Below are positions 1 to 11,869 of a stretch of DNA of 64,000 nt, piece by piece; position 1 is the stretch's first letter; each line of letters starts with the position of its first letter. Origin of the DNA: Cycas panzhihuaensis (Eukaryota > Cycadophyta). The notes beneath the pieces were generated by a model, which searched no databases, was not told the origin of the DNA, and saw nothing but the letters and a program-made list of their open reading frames with translations. Location: the NCBI GenBank assembly GCA_023213395.1, contig CM041465.1, positions 225,997,741-226,061,740 of the forward strand, written 5' to 3'. A program made the translations under genes and the position numbers.

Positions 1-25
1 AAAAGGATTTTGTTACATCCTTGAT

Positions 26-344
26 ATGAAAAATAATGGTCATGTAATTGCAAAAGTGGCTGAAAGTAATGACCTGTATAGGCTGCTTTCACATCCTATT
101 TTGCTTGATGTAAAAGCATGTACTGTAGTGAGTCATAGTAATAAAATGTGGCATTTGAAGTGTGGTCATCTTCCCATAAACAAACTAAAAAATTAGGGAA
201 AAATAAGGTCTAGTGAAAGGTCTACCCTCAATCACATCCAATAATTTTGGATGCAAAAGCTGCCAATCAGGCAAGCAACATAGGCTGCCCTTCCAAGAAA
301 GCAAGTGGCGAGCCTAGAAAAAATTAGAATTAATTCATACTGAC
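26..344 (+). pseudogene. pol: Copia-1 GAG-pre-integrase region (decayed)
   Basis: The frame from 26 encodes the segment that precedes copia integrase, with the W-H-L-K-C-G-H motif seen as W-H-x-R-x-G-H in functional copies. A TAG stop near 196 ends the frame. The next bases, to about 330, match the HHCC/spacer region of integrase in broken frames. Identified from motif and from position directly upstream of the integrase core. Confidence 0.75.
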
Positions 345-797
345 TTGTGTGGCCCATTTATTCCACAATCCATCAATGGATGTAGATACTTCCTCACATT
401 CATAGATGATATGACCAGGAAAATCTGGGTCTACTTCTTACATAATAAATCAGAAGTCTATGATGTATTTAAAGAATTTAAAGTTGAAACAAAGCTGGAG
501 GTAGAATCAAGAATCAAGTGCGTAAGATATGATGGTGGTGGCGAGTACATCTCCAAAGATTTTTTGGAATTTTGCAAAGACAATGGAATCCAGAGGCAAT
601 TTACAATGCCCTACACACCCCAATCCAATGGGGTTGCAGAAAGGAAGAATAGAGTTATCATGGAAATGGCTCGTAGCATGATATATGAAAAAAAGGTTCC
701 AAAAACATACTGGGTTGAAGCAGTCAACATGTCTTTCTACTTACTAAATAGGAGTCCAACCAAGGCTGTAGAACATCTTACCCCCGAGGAGGCCTAG
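345..797 (+). pseudogene. pol: Copia-1 integrase core
   Basis: 150 codons of the rve integrase core, which inserts retroelement cDNA into the host genome. The catalytic triad is visible: first Asp in F-I-D-D-M-T, second Asp in Y-D-G-G-G-E-Y, and Glu in G-V-A-E-R-K-N-R. The frame ends at a TAG where related copies have Trp (E-E-A-W), so this is a premature stop inside a longer polyprotein and not a natural end. Confidence 0.9.
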
Positions 798-1298
798 ATG
801 AGAAGAAAGCTAGATGTTAGTCATCTAAAAGTATTCGACAGTCAAGCGTTTGTTCAGATCCCAGACAAAAAAAGAACAAAACTTGACTAAAAAAGCTTGG
901 AATTTATCATGGCTGGGTACAACAAAAAATCCAAGGCTTACAAGTGCATTGATCCCAAGATTAACAAAATATATGTAAGTTAGGATGTCATCTTCAATGA
1001 AGAAGAAGAAGATATAAACCAAATCCAGGTCATAGAAAAAACACCTCAAGTATCGACCCCTGACATTCTTGCTCCTGTAGAAGAAGAATCCTGCATAACT
1101 TCAGAGGATATCTTAGAAGAAGCCTCTTCTCCTCAAGCCTCTCATAGTGATTCCACTCCAAAAGATGAAGAAAGCGAAGAATCAAGGACAGATGAACCAA
1201 AAAAGAAAAAAGGGGTACCTAAATGGTACATCAAGACCATTAAAGAAGGGAAAGAAGGAATACTTCCCCATAGAACAAGGAGTTAGAAACATAGAGCC
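798..1298 (+). pseudogene. pol: Copia-1 integrase C-terminal region and acidic linker
   Basis: This continues the polyprotein after the stop at 795-797. Recognisable are S-H-L-K-V-F, the conserved motif of post-core copia integrase, then an acidic Ser/Glu-rich stretch and V-P-K-W-Y-I-K-T-I before RT. In-frame stops fall near 887 (TAA), 978 (TAG) and 1285 (TAG). The acidic linker is present at the same place in Copia-3. Confidence 0.75.
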
Positions 1299-2835
1299 TT
1301 GTTCAGTCAAGTGGATCCACAATCATATATTGAAGCAAAAGAGCACATTGAGTGGAAGAAAGCCATGGATGCTAAACTAAACTCCATAATCAAGAACCAG
1401 ACTTGGGAACTGGTTGAACTACCTCCCAATAAGCCTATTATAAATTGCAAATGGATCTACAAAATCAAAGAAGGAGCCAATGGGAAGATAGAAAAATATA
1501 AAGCAAGGCTGGTTGCAAAAGGCTACACACAAATAGTAGGAGTGGACTATGAAGAAATTTTCTCACATGTAACCAAACTAAATACAGTGAGAACAGTTAT
1601 AGCTCTGGCGGCACAAAATAATTGGAAGATCTACCAACTAGATGTCAAAAGTGCCTTCTTAAACGACAAAATAGAAGAAGAAATCTACATGTCACAACCT
1701 GAGGGTTACGTCAAATAGGGACGAGCACCTGCTTTACAGATTGAAAAAGGCACAGCATGGTTTGAAACAGACCTCTCGTACCTGGTATGCAAAATTAGAT
1801 AGCCATCTTTGCAAAAATGGCTTTCCCAGGAGCAGCTCAGACTCAAGTCTGTATGTAAAAAGTAGGAATGGTGCAATCACCATAATAGCAGTATATGTTG
1901 ACGATATGATCCTCACTGGTGATGATGAAGTATCAATATATGACATAAGGAATCAGCTGGAGAACAAGTTTGAAATGACAGACCTGAGACTTCTCAATTA
2001 CTATTTGGGCATCTAGATTGATCAATTGAATAGCTCAACCACCTTGTGCCAAAGCAAATACATTAAAGATTTGCTGGTTAAATTTCAGATGGACAAATAC
2101 AACCCATGCTCCGCTCCTATGGAAGTAAATTGTAACCTGATTCTAGATGAAAAGGAACCGTGTGTGGATGCCACTCTGTACAAACAACTTGTAAGTACTC
2201 TCATCTATCTCATAGCTACCAGACTTGATATTTCATATGTAGTAGGTTTGATTTCAAGATACATGCATGAGCCTAGAGCAAGACATTGGAATGCTGCAAA
2301 GAAGATTTTGAGATATTTAAAAGGAAAATCTGAACTGAAATTGATGTTTCCAAAAGGAAAATCTCATCAGTTAACATGCTTCTATGACTCAAACTAGGCA
2401 GGTGACAAGGAACAAAGGAAATCAACCAGTGGGCATTGTTTCTTTCTAGGCTTAGCACCAATTTCCTGGAGTAGCAAAAAACAAGCAACTGTAGCACTGT
2501 CATCTATAGAGGCAGAGTACAAATCAATAGTCAGTGCAACTGTTGAAGCAATTTGGCTAAGACAACTTCTGGATGACCTAAAGGAACTTCAAAAGGCAGC
2601 CACTACACTTTACTGTGATAATCAAAGTGCCATCAAGCTTACCAAAAATCCAGTGCTTCATGCCAGAACTAAGCACATTGAAGTTCACCATCATTTTATT
2701 CGAGCAAAAGTTCAGAACAAGGAGATAGACCTTGTTTATTGTCCAACAGGTGATCAAGTGGTTGATATATTGACAAAGCCTCTAGGAAAAGATAAATTCA
2801 AATTTTTTAGAGACAAAATAGGATTAAAAGGATAA
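1299..2835 (+). pseudogene. pol: Copia-1 reverse transcriptase and RNase H
   Basis: RVT_2-type reverse transcriptase, then copia RNase H. The RT N-terminal part (W-E-L-V-E-L-P-P, then K-W-I-Y-K-I-K, D-V-K-S-A-F-L-N) reads from 1299 to a TAG at 1716-1718. After a frameshift near 1720-1740 the frame continues from 1741 to 2835 with two TAG stops (2014-2016, 2395-2397). The polymerase motif Y-V-D-D-M-I-L-T-G is intact. The RNase H end carries K-H-I-E-V-H-H-H-F-I and the usual A/V-D-I-L-T-K-P-L ending. Stop at 2833-2835. Confidence 0.92.
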
Positions 2836-2850
2836 AACATTAAGAGAGGG
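2836..2850 (+). promoter_or_regulatory. Copia-1 polypurine tract
   Basis: AACATTAAGAGAGGG directly precedes the LTR. This is the plus-strand DNA priming site. The same purine run sits next to the 3' LTR of Copia-2 to Copia-6. Confidence 0.85.
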
Positions 2851-3045
2851 TGTTAGAATGTAAGTTTTATCTAGGGTTTCTAGAGGAGGTTCTATGGCTA
2901 TAACCGAAGGACACATGTCCATATGCTATGTATTGGTTACAAAGTAGTTCAAGAGGGTTACAAACCCTAATTGTATATATACTCTTATACCCTCAATAAT
3001 AATCATAAAGTATTCTTCATCTATCATTGAGGCATCAATCCCACA
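2851..3045 (+). repeat. Copia-1 3' LTR
   Basis: It begins TGTTAGAATG directly after the polypurine tract and probably ends ...CAATCCCACA. It aligns with the reverse complement of the Copia-5 LTR over the whole length (shared CTAGGGTTTCTAG-like start, ACCGAAGGACAC, GGTTACAAACCCTAA). A TATATATA box lies near 2970. The right end is uncertain by some bases. Confidence 0.8.
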
Positions 3046-4747
3046 GCCTCTGCATTCTATTATGCAAGGCTTTCTTTCTGTTTTTTTTCTTTTTAATTCC
3101 ATTTGCATGTTATTTGTCTACTTGACAATGAGGTTTCAATCTAGTTGTTGGCATCTTTGGGTGTGTTCCTCTTCTCAATGTTTCTTTTGTGAGTTCGTCT
3201 CAGTGGCTACTCTTTGAACATTTGGTTGTTTTACTCAGCCTACAATCATAAACAACTTAGCAATTCTTTGTTAAAGGATATTTGACTTGCTATGGTTTGG
3301 TGCTTCCATAACAATTTTTCATAGATGAGCTCCAACCTGTGAATGACCTTTCACATGTCCGTTCTCTCACCAATGCATGCTAGTCTTCATTTCAACATAG
3401 GGTTCCATGACTCTTCCTTTTCGATCTCCAATCGGTCCCTTCAACAACCTGACTATTGAAGTCTTTGTTCCCAACAAGTTCTCCTGAGTTGGCTTATGCT
3501 CCTCTCATACCTATGGTGGTTGATACCACACAAGCAACTCTATTCAATGTCTTTATTCTCATCATGTTCTCTCGATCTGTGATGAGTTGCGGTCTGCAAT
3601 GTTGTCCACTATTTTGCTTAGGTGGAGAACATTCATTTTTGATCTAGAAAAGTCTTTATCTCTGTGAAATTCAAATTTTGTCTTAGCAGGATATCTTTGC
3701 TCCAACGATCAACCCCTTTATTTTTATAATCAACATTTTCTCTACATAGAGTTGTTCCTGCAATTGGTGCTCATGCACATAGCCACTAATTTCTTGCCAT
3801 GCCCCTAACCATCTCACAAACAATAATTATTCAGTTCTTTCGACTCTTAAAATAAATCTTAACAATTGATGCTTACCATTTGATGCTTGAACATTTAGCC
3901 TACTTCAATCCTACACAATCAAGAAATTTTTAGAAATTCTCCCCCTGAATTGACAATTGCCCTCAGTTTTTTTTTTTTTTTTTATTTACCTTAGAATTGA
4001 TTTGTGATGATTTTCATAATTAATCTGAAAATTCAAACCCTCTTCTTTCATGAGCATGCATATCTTCTGCCACATGGTACATGTTGAAATATTTTTCACT
4101 GGATTGCTACAATAATTTGCTCTCATTTTTTCTTGCACAATTGGTGTAGATTCAGAATTGGTCTAAAATGAGAAACCCTCTTCTCAACTTTGCATTACGT
4201 TATAGGTTTGTGGCCTGCTTCAACCTACATTGTGGATTTGAATTCTTCTTTCCGATAGCGAATCCTTCTATAAGGACACTTGCAATAGCCTCTAAGAGCG
4301 TAGAGTGGGAGGGGGGGTGGGGAGGAGAAGAATTACACTCACAATGGCAAAGACCTTCATTTATCTTGCATTTGCATTTGTTTCTTGTGCATCTAAACTT
4401 TCATCTGCTGCTTGAAGTTGAATGCTCTCTCTTGAGTTTGGTTAAAGGAGCATGAATGATTTTGATTGAGTGCCAAAGAGGAAAGCACTACCAGAAACCT
4501 AAGTCGATTTTGAATTAGCTTAATTTGATTTTGAGTTAAACAAAGATAATTTTGAAGAGTAGAGTTATTGCCTTTCAAAATGTCTTTATTTATTTAAACA
4601 AAATAAAAAGAAAGGAAAACTAAAGTGAGTTTTAGTCAATAAATTTTCCCTCAGCTGCATTTGCATTATTGGATGAAAATTAGTTTCATTACCTTTAATC
4701 CATTTGTTTTTTAAAAGTTTAAGTTATTTGTTAATAACTTGAAAGTC
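3046..4747. other. Unassigned AT-rich stretch
   Basis: About 1.7 kb between Copia-1 and Copia-2. I see no coding domain in either strand. It holds a T-run near 3968-3983 and a short G-run near 4311. Small open frames (for example 4168-4455) have no recognisable motif. A CTCCCCCTGAATT stretch near 3940-3955 would read as a purine tract on the minus strand but has no LTR beside it that I can pair. Confidence 0.6.
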
Positions 4748-4752
4748 TATAG
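4748..4752. repeat. Copia-2 left target-site duplication (TATAG)
   Basis: TATAG immediately left of the 3' LTR; the right counterpart at 15828-15832 reads AATAG. Four of five bases match, consistent with an old TSD carrying one mutation. Confidence 0.55.
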
Positions 4753-4995
4753 TGTTAGATCAAAGAAGAAAACACACACACACTAGTTTTTTGGGTAGAA
4801 TTATTTTACCCTCTAAAAAATTTCATTGCATTAATGTCACCTCTAATGTTTACATAATATATACATGAGATGTGCAATGAACCAATGAGTAGTTGGTTGT
4901 ACACCTGTCTCTTACGTGAGTGGTGACCACCCCCCCCCCAAATCAACTCACCAATGAGAGGTAAATATAAACATTAAAATACTAATATTCTAACA
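4753..4995 (-). repeat. Copia-2 3' LTR
   Basis: Starts TGTTAGATCAAAG and ends ATTCTAACA. It aligns along its length with 15586-15827. A TATATAT box (minus strand) lies near 4855. Compared with the other LTR it has an expanded CA run (about 4775-4787) and an expanded C-run near 4930. Confidence 0.9.
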
Positions 4996-6800
4996 CTCTC
5001 TCTTAATATTTACATTATTAATCCTAACACTTAACCCATCCTTGAACTTTTGGAATTTATCCAAAGCTAGAGGTTTGGTGAGAATGTCTACCAATTGTTT
5101 TTCTGTAGGCCTGTAGACAAGCTTGATGCTGCCATTTTAGATTAGCTCCCTAATGAAATGATGATGAATTTCAATGTGCTTGGTGTGTGCATGAAGAATT
5201 GGATTCTTGGCTAGCTTCAATGTACTTCGATTGTCATAGTACAATATTGTCGCATCCTCTTAATGTAGACCCATATCATCAAGATTCTATCTCAGCTAGG
5301 CAACTTCTATAGTAGTTGCAACTGCAGCTTTTTCTTTTGCTTTAGTTAAAGAAAGAGAAATGTTTGGCTACTTTGTACTGCTCTAGGTTACAGATGTAGA
5401 ACCTAGACTGAAATAGTAGCCAGATGTGGATTTTTTGCTATCAGCACATCTTGACCAATCTAAGTCTATGTCGCCGACTAGTTTGAAGTTGTCATTACAA
5501 ACAAACTCTAGCCCATATTGTAATGCTCCATGAAAGTATCTGAGAATTCTGTTGGTGACCAACCAGTGACTTTGTGTTGTTGGTGTCATAAATCTAGAAA
5601 CTATGCCAACAACATATGAAATATCTAGTCTAGTTGTAGTTAGATAGATCAGAATACTAACTAGCTATCTAAATAGAGTGTTGTTCATTAGTTTATCTTC
5701 ATCATTTTGTGTTGAGTTTGACTTTTGCTCTATCGGGGGTTGAAGCAAACTTATTGTCTTCCATTATGAATTTCTTTAGAATCTCCCAAGTGTGTTTAGC
5801 CTATGAAATGAAGACTTTGCTGGGCCTTTGCCACACTTTCACTCCAGGAAGTAATGAAGTAGGCCATGATTTATCATCTCAAACTTCTTCATCAGATCTT
5901 GTTTTAGGTTTAATATCATTGTGATATCATTCCTAGCGATAAATAAATCATCTACAAATAAGATTATAAAGGTTATAGGTTTATTCTGGACTTTATGTAT
6001 AGGTTTGAGTCATCTGGCAATCTCTCAAACCTATTTTTTTGAAAGTATTGATCACTTTTATCATACTAGGCTATGGGAGCCTTCTTCAAACCATACAAGG
6101 CCTTCTTAAGTTGACATGCAAGGTGTTCTTGACCTTTTTTGATGTAGCTAGGTGGCTGCTCCATGTACACTTCTTCGATCAGGTCCTTATTGAGGAAGGC
6201 GTTTTTGACATCCTTTTGGTGTATTTGCCAATTGAATTTGGCAACTATTGCCAGAGTGATTATGATGATGTTCATCTTTGCCATTGGTGTAAAGGTCCCT
6301 TGATAGTCGACACCACCTTTCTGCTGGAAGCCTTTGGCAACAAGTTTGGCCTTGTATTTGTCTATGGTGCCATCTGTTTTAAACTTGGTCCTATAGATCC
6401 ATTTACATCCAAGTGCTTGCTTTTTGGGTGGAAAGTTGACTAAGTCCCAAATCTTATTTTTCTTTACTAGGATTTCAACATCCATGGCAGCTTTCCACTT
6501 TTGTTTCCTTATTGCATCCTCAAAAGTGGAAGGTTCATCAACATTTAGAACTTGAGCCATCAAATCAAAGTTGACTTGGTCATTGCATTGATATTTAGAT
6601 TTTCTTTTGCCTTGAATTTCAGGAAACTTGTTGTCATTGATAGTCCGTAGATACCCAAGAGCAAATTCTTCTTTGAAGGAGAAGGTAGTCCTCCAGGGTG
6701 TGGTTCTACGCACTGATCCTCCAAAGTTTGTGGTGCACTAGACTGAACTTCTTCAATGTCTCTCTGTTGAGGTCCCCAAAACTGGAACCTTTCATGCACT
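4996..6800 (-). pseudogene. pol: Copia-2 reverse transcriptase and RNase H (decayed)
   Basis: A purine tract (complement of CTCTCTCTTAATATTT) abuts the LTR, then RNase H and RT follow on the minus strand. The piece at 5383-5589 holds S-T-S-G-Y-Y-F-S-L-G-S (start of RNase H). The FVDD polymerase motif is near 5945-5960 in a broken frame. The best RT piece, 6066-6713, has C-K-W-I-Y-R-T-K, L-V-A-K-G-F and A-L-Y-G-L-K-K-A-P. Several frameshifts and stops. Confidence 0.85.
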
Positions 6801-7640
6801 GTATCATTGACTTTAGTGATATCATTGATTGGTTTAGGGTCGACAATGACTACCTACCTTGATGAACAAAATTCAAGCAATTCACCATTCGATTGAGATT
6901 GTTGATCAATTAAGTGTGTTAGGTCTAATAAAGCTAAGTCAAGTTGTCGATCACTTTCATTGAAGATGACATCTCAGGTTACAGGAATCTTTTTTGTCTT
7001 CAACTCATAAACCCTATAAGGCTTTACTTTCTTCACTGTATCCAATGAGGATACACTTCAAACTTTTGTCATCAAACTTCTTTTGCTTTTCCTTGAGGGT
7101 ATGCATATATGCAATACTCCCACATACTTTCAAATGGCTAATCGCAAGCTTGTTTCTAGACCAAGCCTCCTCCAGTGTCATATTCCAGACTGCCTTGGTT
7201 GGACTCCTATTGTTCACATAAGTAGTGGTGTTTTCTGCTTCAGCTCAAAGATGTTCAATGACATCTTTACACTTCATCATGGACTTAGATTTTTGAACAA
7301 AGGTTCTATTCATGGATTCAACAACACCATATTGAAGCTATAGTCAATTGTCTCCAAGTGCTATGGTCTTTGCAATATTCATTGGATTCCTTTGATGTGT
7401 ATTCACCTCAGTTGTTTGATTCTAGGATCTTCAATTTCTGATCTATTTCATTCTCGACGTGCTCCTTGAATTGCTTGAATACTTTGATGGTTTGCGACTT
7501 ATCCCTTATAGGATAAACCCAAACTTTCTTGGAGGAGTCATCAATAAAGGTTAGAAAATATTTGGCTCCTCCAGTTGACACAATGGACATTGGCCTATAG
7601 ATGTTGGAGTGAACTAGCTCCAAGATTGTTGTTGCTTTTC
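6800..7640 (-). pseudogene. pol: Copia-2 integrase (decayed)
   Basis: Two readable pieces. 7408-7623 contains K-Y-F-L-T-F-I-D-D-S-S-K-K with the first catalytic Asp. 7014-7217 contains N-R-S-P-T-K-A-V and S-H-L-K-V-C-G-S, the post-core part. The region with the second Asp and the Glu (about 7225-7405) is frameshifted. No intact frame spans the domain. Confidence 0.8.
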
Positions 7641-8260
7641 AAGATTCGCCTTTTGGAAACGACTCTCGATGTTGCTTAGCCATGATACATGGTTCACCCA
7701 AACATTATTTTGTATTCATTTTAGGAATGTCGTGTACCATGCTGAATTTATACAAAAATCAGAGTTTGGGATAATTCAAATGGCCCATCTATTCATGCAA
7801 GAGTTTATTTTTATTATTTATAGAGATACTAAAGGCTTTTTGATTTTCAAATTCATCATTTAGGATATATGAGTCATCTACTCTTGTCCCTTCAACAATT
7901 ATCTTGCTCTATTTGTTCTAGATGGTACATTTGTTGCATTGAAACTTGATGTCCATATCCTGTTTGTCAATGTAGGAGACTGAGATGAGATTGACCTCTA
8001 ATCCCAGGACATACAATACATTTTTGATGTAGGTATTCCTGTATTTGGAATGATGATTGGAACTCCACCAATCCCAATTGCCTATAGAACAAATTTGTTA
8101 CCAATGGTAACAGATTCACCTGTCGTCTTCTTCCTGTCATGTGTCTGGTCACACCTGAGTTGATAATCTAGACATCATTTGCATCATCTCTAATCAAGCA
8201 TGCTGCTATAAAGAGCTTTTCCCTCTTTTTGTTGTCGGCTAAAGAATGAGCACTTAGAAA
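7641..8260 (-). pseudogene. pol: Copia-2 protease / GAG-pre-integrase region (decayed)
   Basis: Between gag and integrase the minus strand reads I-I-N-S-G-V-T-R-H-M-T near 8125-8185. This is the copia protease active-site region, where D-S-G has become N-S-G, and the preceding Trp is now TAG. The stretch to 7641 is the remaining protease and GAG-pre-integrase in broken frames. Confidence 0.65.
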
Positions 8261-8349
8261 ACTACCTCAAGGACCACTTTGCCTCCTAGTGGATGATGCT
8301 ACTGTTGTTGCTATCATTGCTGCCGTGGTTGTTGTTGTTGCTGTAAACT

Positions 8350-9094
8350 TTAGTAATCCTTCTTCAAATGCCCAATTCTTCCACAATCCCAACATTTCAC
8401 TCGTCCCTTGGGACTTTCCCGCTGAACATTGTGTTCAAACGAAGCAGTGTTTCTTTTGGGGATAAAGGGTTGTTTACCCTTAAATTTGGTTGCTAGTGCA
8501 TTTGATGATTCTCCAGTAATATCTTGAAGTCTTTGTTCATGCAACTTTGATAATCCTTCTTGCTCATTGAAGGTTAACTTATTGAGCTTTCCATTCGAAC
8601 TTAGATTAGTGATGAAGTTTTTGTATGAAGGTGGCTGAAATCTTATTATTGTAGTGACTAACTCCAAGTCTTCCAATGGTTTTTCCATAGAACTCAATTG
8701 ATATTTGATCATTTTCATCTCTTGTAGGTGATCAATCATGGGACCAGTTAGCTTTAAGCTGGACAATTGGTTCCTTAATGCTAGAATTTGAGGGACATCC
8801 TTTGCTTCATACAGAGAAATAATTGCATCCCATGCTTCTTTAGGAGTGGTCACAACAACCACATTCATAATCAAATTCTCTCCTCTGGAAAGATTGATGA
8901 AGCCTAAAGTTATTCTCAATCTTGCTCTTAATTTTAACTTTTCATCATCATTTGTTGGCATTGTGGGTTCACTTTCAACGAATTACGATGTCGTTAATAC
9001 TTACAAGGATTTGCATTTGGTGTTTCTAGAGGGGGAAATTTTCCACCCCTTTTAACTGTGCAGTCACTAAGCCCATGATAGTGTTATTTGCCAT
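8350..9094 (-). pseudogene. gag: Copia-2 gag
   Basis: 8350-8961 is an open frame with the UBN2/copia gag pattern (E-A-W-D-A-I near its start, then L-R-N-Q-L and E-D-L-E-L-V-T-T-I). It ends in a zinc knuckle C-W-D-C-G-R-I-G-H-L-K-K-D-Y, in which the last Cys has become Tyr. The likely true start is the ATG at 9094 (M-A-N-N-T-I-M-G), followed by G-V-E-N-F-P-L and a TAG in place of Trp. A frameshift near 8962 joins the two parts. Confidence 0.85.
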
Positions 9095-10201
9095 TATGCC
9101 ACTTGATTTAATTCATGCGTCACCTTCAAATTTGAAAAGAACCACGTCAAATTGAGCTTGAAGGAGGAGAAGCAATACGCCAATTGGAAGAGAAATGCAA
9201 CACAGTGTGGGCTTAAAATAAGCCTTACACACACCACAAAAAATGTTGTATTTTATTAATTATTGATTGAATTTTAGGGTACCTTGTAGGGTAACATTAA
9301 TTGTCATCAGCCTACATGTAGGTAGTATCATGTAAAATATTGATTATTTTAACACTATTTTCAAGCATTATTTTTATAGAAAGCACATTTTTAATAGTTC
9401 ATTGAAAAATAGGTTGAACTAGGATCTCATCAGATTTGATGTTTCAAAAAACAATTACTTTATTGAAAAGTTATAACAATTTACAGGTGCCTACTCAAAA
9501 AAATGACAAGAGGTTAAGCCCCTTTTTTCAAAGGACAAGGGTCATATTCATCTTCACGGGATTGCCAATCACTTAACATAGGGCACGAACTTGAAAGGAT
9601 CATAAAAAGCAATTGAAGATGTGTAAACTTAGGTTATTCACATAACTCTAAGTTCTGTTGTTCTTTGATTATTTTTCTCCTTTGCTTGTTTGGCATCTAC
9701 ATCGATGGCAAACTCCATGAGGGTATACTCTTCAAAAATGGGAATTTCTCCGTCGAAATCCATCAGGGAATGCATCTACGTGGTTGTGAGACACTGATAC
9801 ATGATCTTGCAATGTTCTTTTGTGAAGAAAAACTTCAGATTTTGAGAGAGGTAGCACTCAAGGTCTGCAATCCACAACGAAGAAGAGGAAGTAAAAACTT
9901 AGCAAAAAGGGGGAGAAGTCTTCATTTCTAAAAGTAGATCTCCTTAATATTTAGTTTTGCATTGTTTCTCGATGCTTTTTTGGAGATTTTATTGCTTATT
10001 GTGAAGAAAACAATCCCTTAGCATTGGTAGCCAACTTTAGTGGCAAATTTCACAATGTTATTTTATTGATTTCTTCAAAACTTCTTTGATTTTCTTTAGT
10101 CTAAGGTGTGTGGCAAAAATGCAAGGGTTTGCATGCCATTTTCTCATCGTTTTCTGTAGGTTTCAAAAAAGAACAAAAAAAAGATTTTTTTTTCTATTAG
10201 A
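9095..10201 (-). other. Copia-2 5' leader, part 1
   Basis: Non-coding stretch upstream of gag. With 15204-15573 it makes a leader of about 1.5 kb between the primer binding site and the gag start. I see no domain. The plus-strand open frame at 9665-9931 has no recognisable motif. Some smaller insertion inside this stretch is possible but unproven. Confidence 0.55.
10197..10201. repeat. Copia-3 left TSD (TTAGA)
   Basis: TTAGA directly before TGTTAGAGTA. The identical TTAGA follows the right LTR at 15199-15203. Confidence 0.9.
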
Positions 10202-10427
10202 TGTTAGAGTATAATATTTTATCCTAAGTTATTGAAAGGGTAACATTATACACTCTCATTTGTAACTCCTCTCTCATTTGTTGACATGTGTCATGCTTTA
10301 AGGTGTCGGTTACAATTTAGTTTATAATGGTCATATTGAACTATGTATTATTTAAGGAGACATTGTCTCACCATAATGAACGTCATTTTTCTCACTCTCA
10401 GTTTTTGTTCAATATGGAAAGTTAACA
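10202..10427 (+). repeat. Copia-3 5' LTR
   Basis: Begins TGTTAGAGTATAATATTTTA and ends GGAAAGTTAACA. It aligns without gaps to 14973-15198. The TG...CA ends and the adjacent primer site fix both boundaries. Confidence 0.96.
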
Positions 10428-10439
10428 TGGTATCAGAGC
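10428..10439 (+). promoter_or_regulatory. Copia-3 primer binding site
   Basis: TGGTATCAGAGC directly after the LTR. This is the standard plant copia site complementary to the 3' end of initiator methionine tRNA. Confidence 0.93.
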
Positions 10440-11055
10440 AGGTTTGGTCCACAGCCTGAATGAAAGAGGAGGAGTTTCAGTTGCAGTAAAAATCAAAATT
10501 AAAGCTCTTAGTTGAAGGAGAAGGTGTTTGATGTTTCTGAAGCAAAAATTGAATTGTAGATTTGAATTTGTATGGAACTGTATGGTGCTGTATAGACTTG
10601 ATTTTTTCAAAATTTTCAGAATTGAGTGAAATTTCACCAGCAAGCAGATCAGGGGACGAGCATCATTTCTTCTAAGTACCTCAAAGTCATTCGAGCATTT
10701 TTTGAGGCTGTTTTTGCCATTCTACAGTCTGCGCGGGTTTGGAGGTATTTCTTGCATTTTTCTTCAAAAATCTCAGATCCTTTCGGGTCAATCTTATTAC
10801 ATCAGTTGTGTTTCATTGATTCGAAGATTTTAAGATCAATTTTGTTAATTTTGGTGAGAAATTTCTTAAAATCAAAGCAAATTACTATAAAACCCTAATC
10901 GCTCCTCTTTGGCTTTTGGGTCATTTTTTTTGCAAATCTGTAAGTTGTCCCAGGAAAATAATTATAGATCTATTATCTATGTGAAGAGACCTTTCTTTTG
11001 AGGTACATATTATACCAGTTCATACAATTAGGGATTTGTTCAAAAATCCATATAG
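10440..11055 (+). other. Copia-3 5' leader
   Basis: About 600 bp with no clear coding. In Copia-5 the gag frame starts with an N-terminal block of roughly 60 residues before the conserved E-E-R-D-S-A-G-V-I-I-L-K-L segment. In Copia-3 that block is not visible before 11056, so part of the gag start has been deleted or scrambled. Confidence 0.6.
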
Positions 11056-11830
11056 TTGTACGGTCAAGAAAGAGATAACGTAGGTGTAATAATTCTAAAA
11101 CTCTCAGTTTCAGATCCTCTCCTTGTGTATGTGGAAAAATCAAATTCATTATTTGCAATATGGAAATGCTTTGAAACTTTGTATAGTCAAAAGAATAAGG
11201 CTAGAATAATAGTCCTTAAGGAGGAGCTGTTTAAATTACACATGAAGGAATCTGACACAATATTTGAATCTCCATAAAGTTATTTCAATAAGAAGTAATC
11301 TCTTAAGTGTAGGAGTTGCTATCTCAGAACAAGAACTAGTAGAAATGGTAGCAAGCAAGCTACCAAAATCATTTGATGCAACTATCAACACTATAACAAG
11401 TAATAACCAGATTGACAAAATGACTCTTGATACATTAACTGGTTTATTACTAAGGTAGGAGCAGAGGAATAAACACTACGAAGATTCAACAGAGATTGAG
11501 GATGCCTTTATGTCCAGATTAAACTTGGGCTCCAGAGGAAGAAATCAATCACATGGAAGAGGATGAACTCAAAATGCCAGAAGTCCTGCTTGTGGTCAAT
11601 GGCAAGATAATAGAGGATGTGGATGCACAAGAGATACGGGGGTCTTCTACAATTGTGGTAAGCTGGGTCATTTTTCAAGTGCATGTAGAGCCTTTGATCT
11701 TTGTTATCACTATGGGCAACTAGGACATTATCCATATCAATGTTCGAAAAGGAGAGCAGATATTCAGAGAGGGAAACGTCCTGTTGGAAACTTTAGCAAG
11801 GAATAGACAGAGGAGGAGGAGGAGGAAGAA
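11056..11830 (+). pseudogene. gag: Copia-3 gag
   Basis: Copia gag (UBN2 type), which forms the particle and binds RNA. 11056-11277 reads D-N-V-G-V-I-I-L-K-L to F-K-L-H-M-K-E-S. After a frameshift, 11264-11458 reads to T-G-L-L-L-R, then TAG where relatives have Gln. The tail holds two knuckles: C-Y-N-C-G-K-L-G-H-F-S-S-A-C type, and a second whose second Cys is Tyr (C-Y-H-Y-G-Q). A (GAG)n-rich stretch at 11812-11830 encodes Glu residues. Confidence 0.85.
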
Positions 11831-11869
11831 ACAACATTCATTGTTGCTCTCTCAATAGGTTAACAAGAC

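Larger units (their letters stand above)
1..3045 (+). mobile_element. Copia-1: Ty1/copia retrotransposon, 5' part outside window
   Basis: Domains run in copia order (GAG-pre-integrase, integrase, reverse transcriptase, RNase H), followed by a polypurine tract and one LTR. The 5' LTR, gag and protease would lie before base 1. Several in-frame stops and at least one frameshift near 1720-1740 make it non-autonomous. Its RT and RNase H resemble those of Copia-5 (49287-54532) closely enough to be the same family. The right end is inferred from LTR similarity, because no second LTR copy is in the window. Confidence 0.93.

Noticed and set aside
3930-3990. Polypurine tract and LTR of a further minus-strand copia element
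   Set aside because: The CTCCCCCTGAATT stretch looks like one, but no matching LTR pair or adjacent RNase H is visible.
9665-9931. 88-codon plus-strand frame as a host gene
   Set aside because: No recognisable motif, no neighbouring exons, and it lies in the leader of Copia-2 on the opposite strand.
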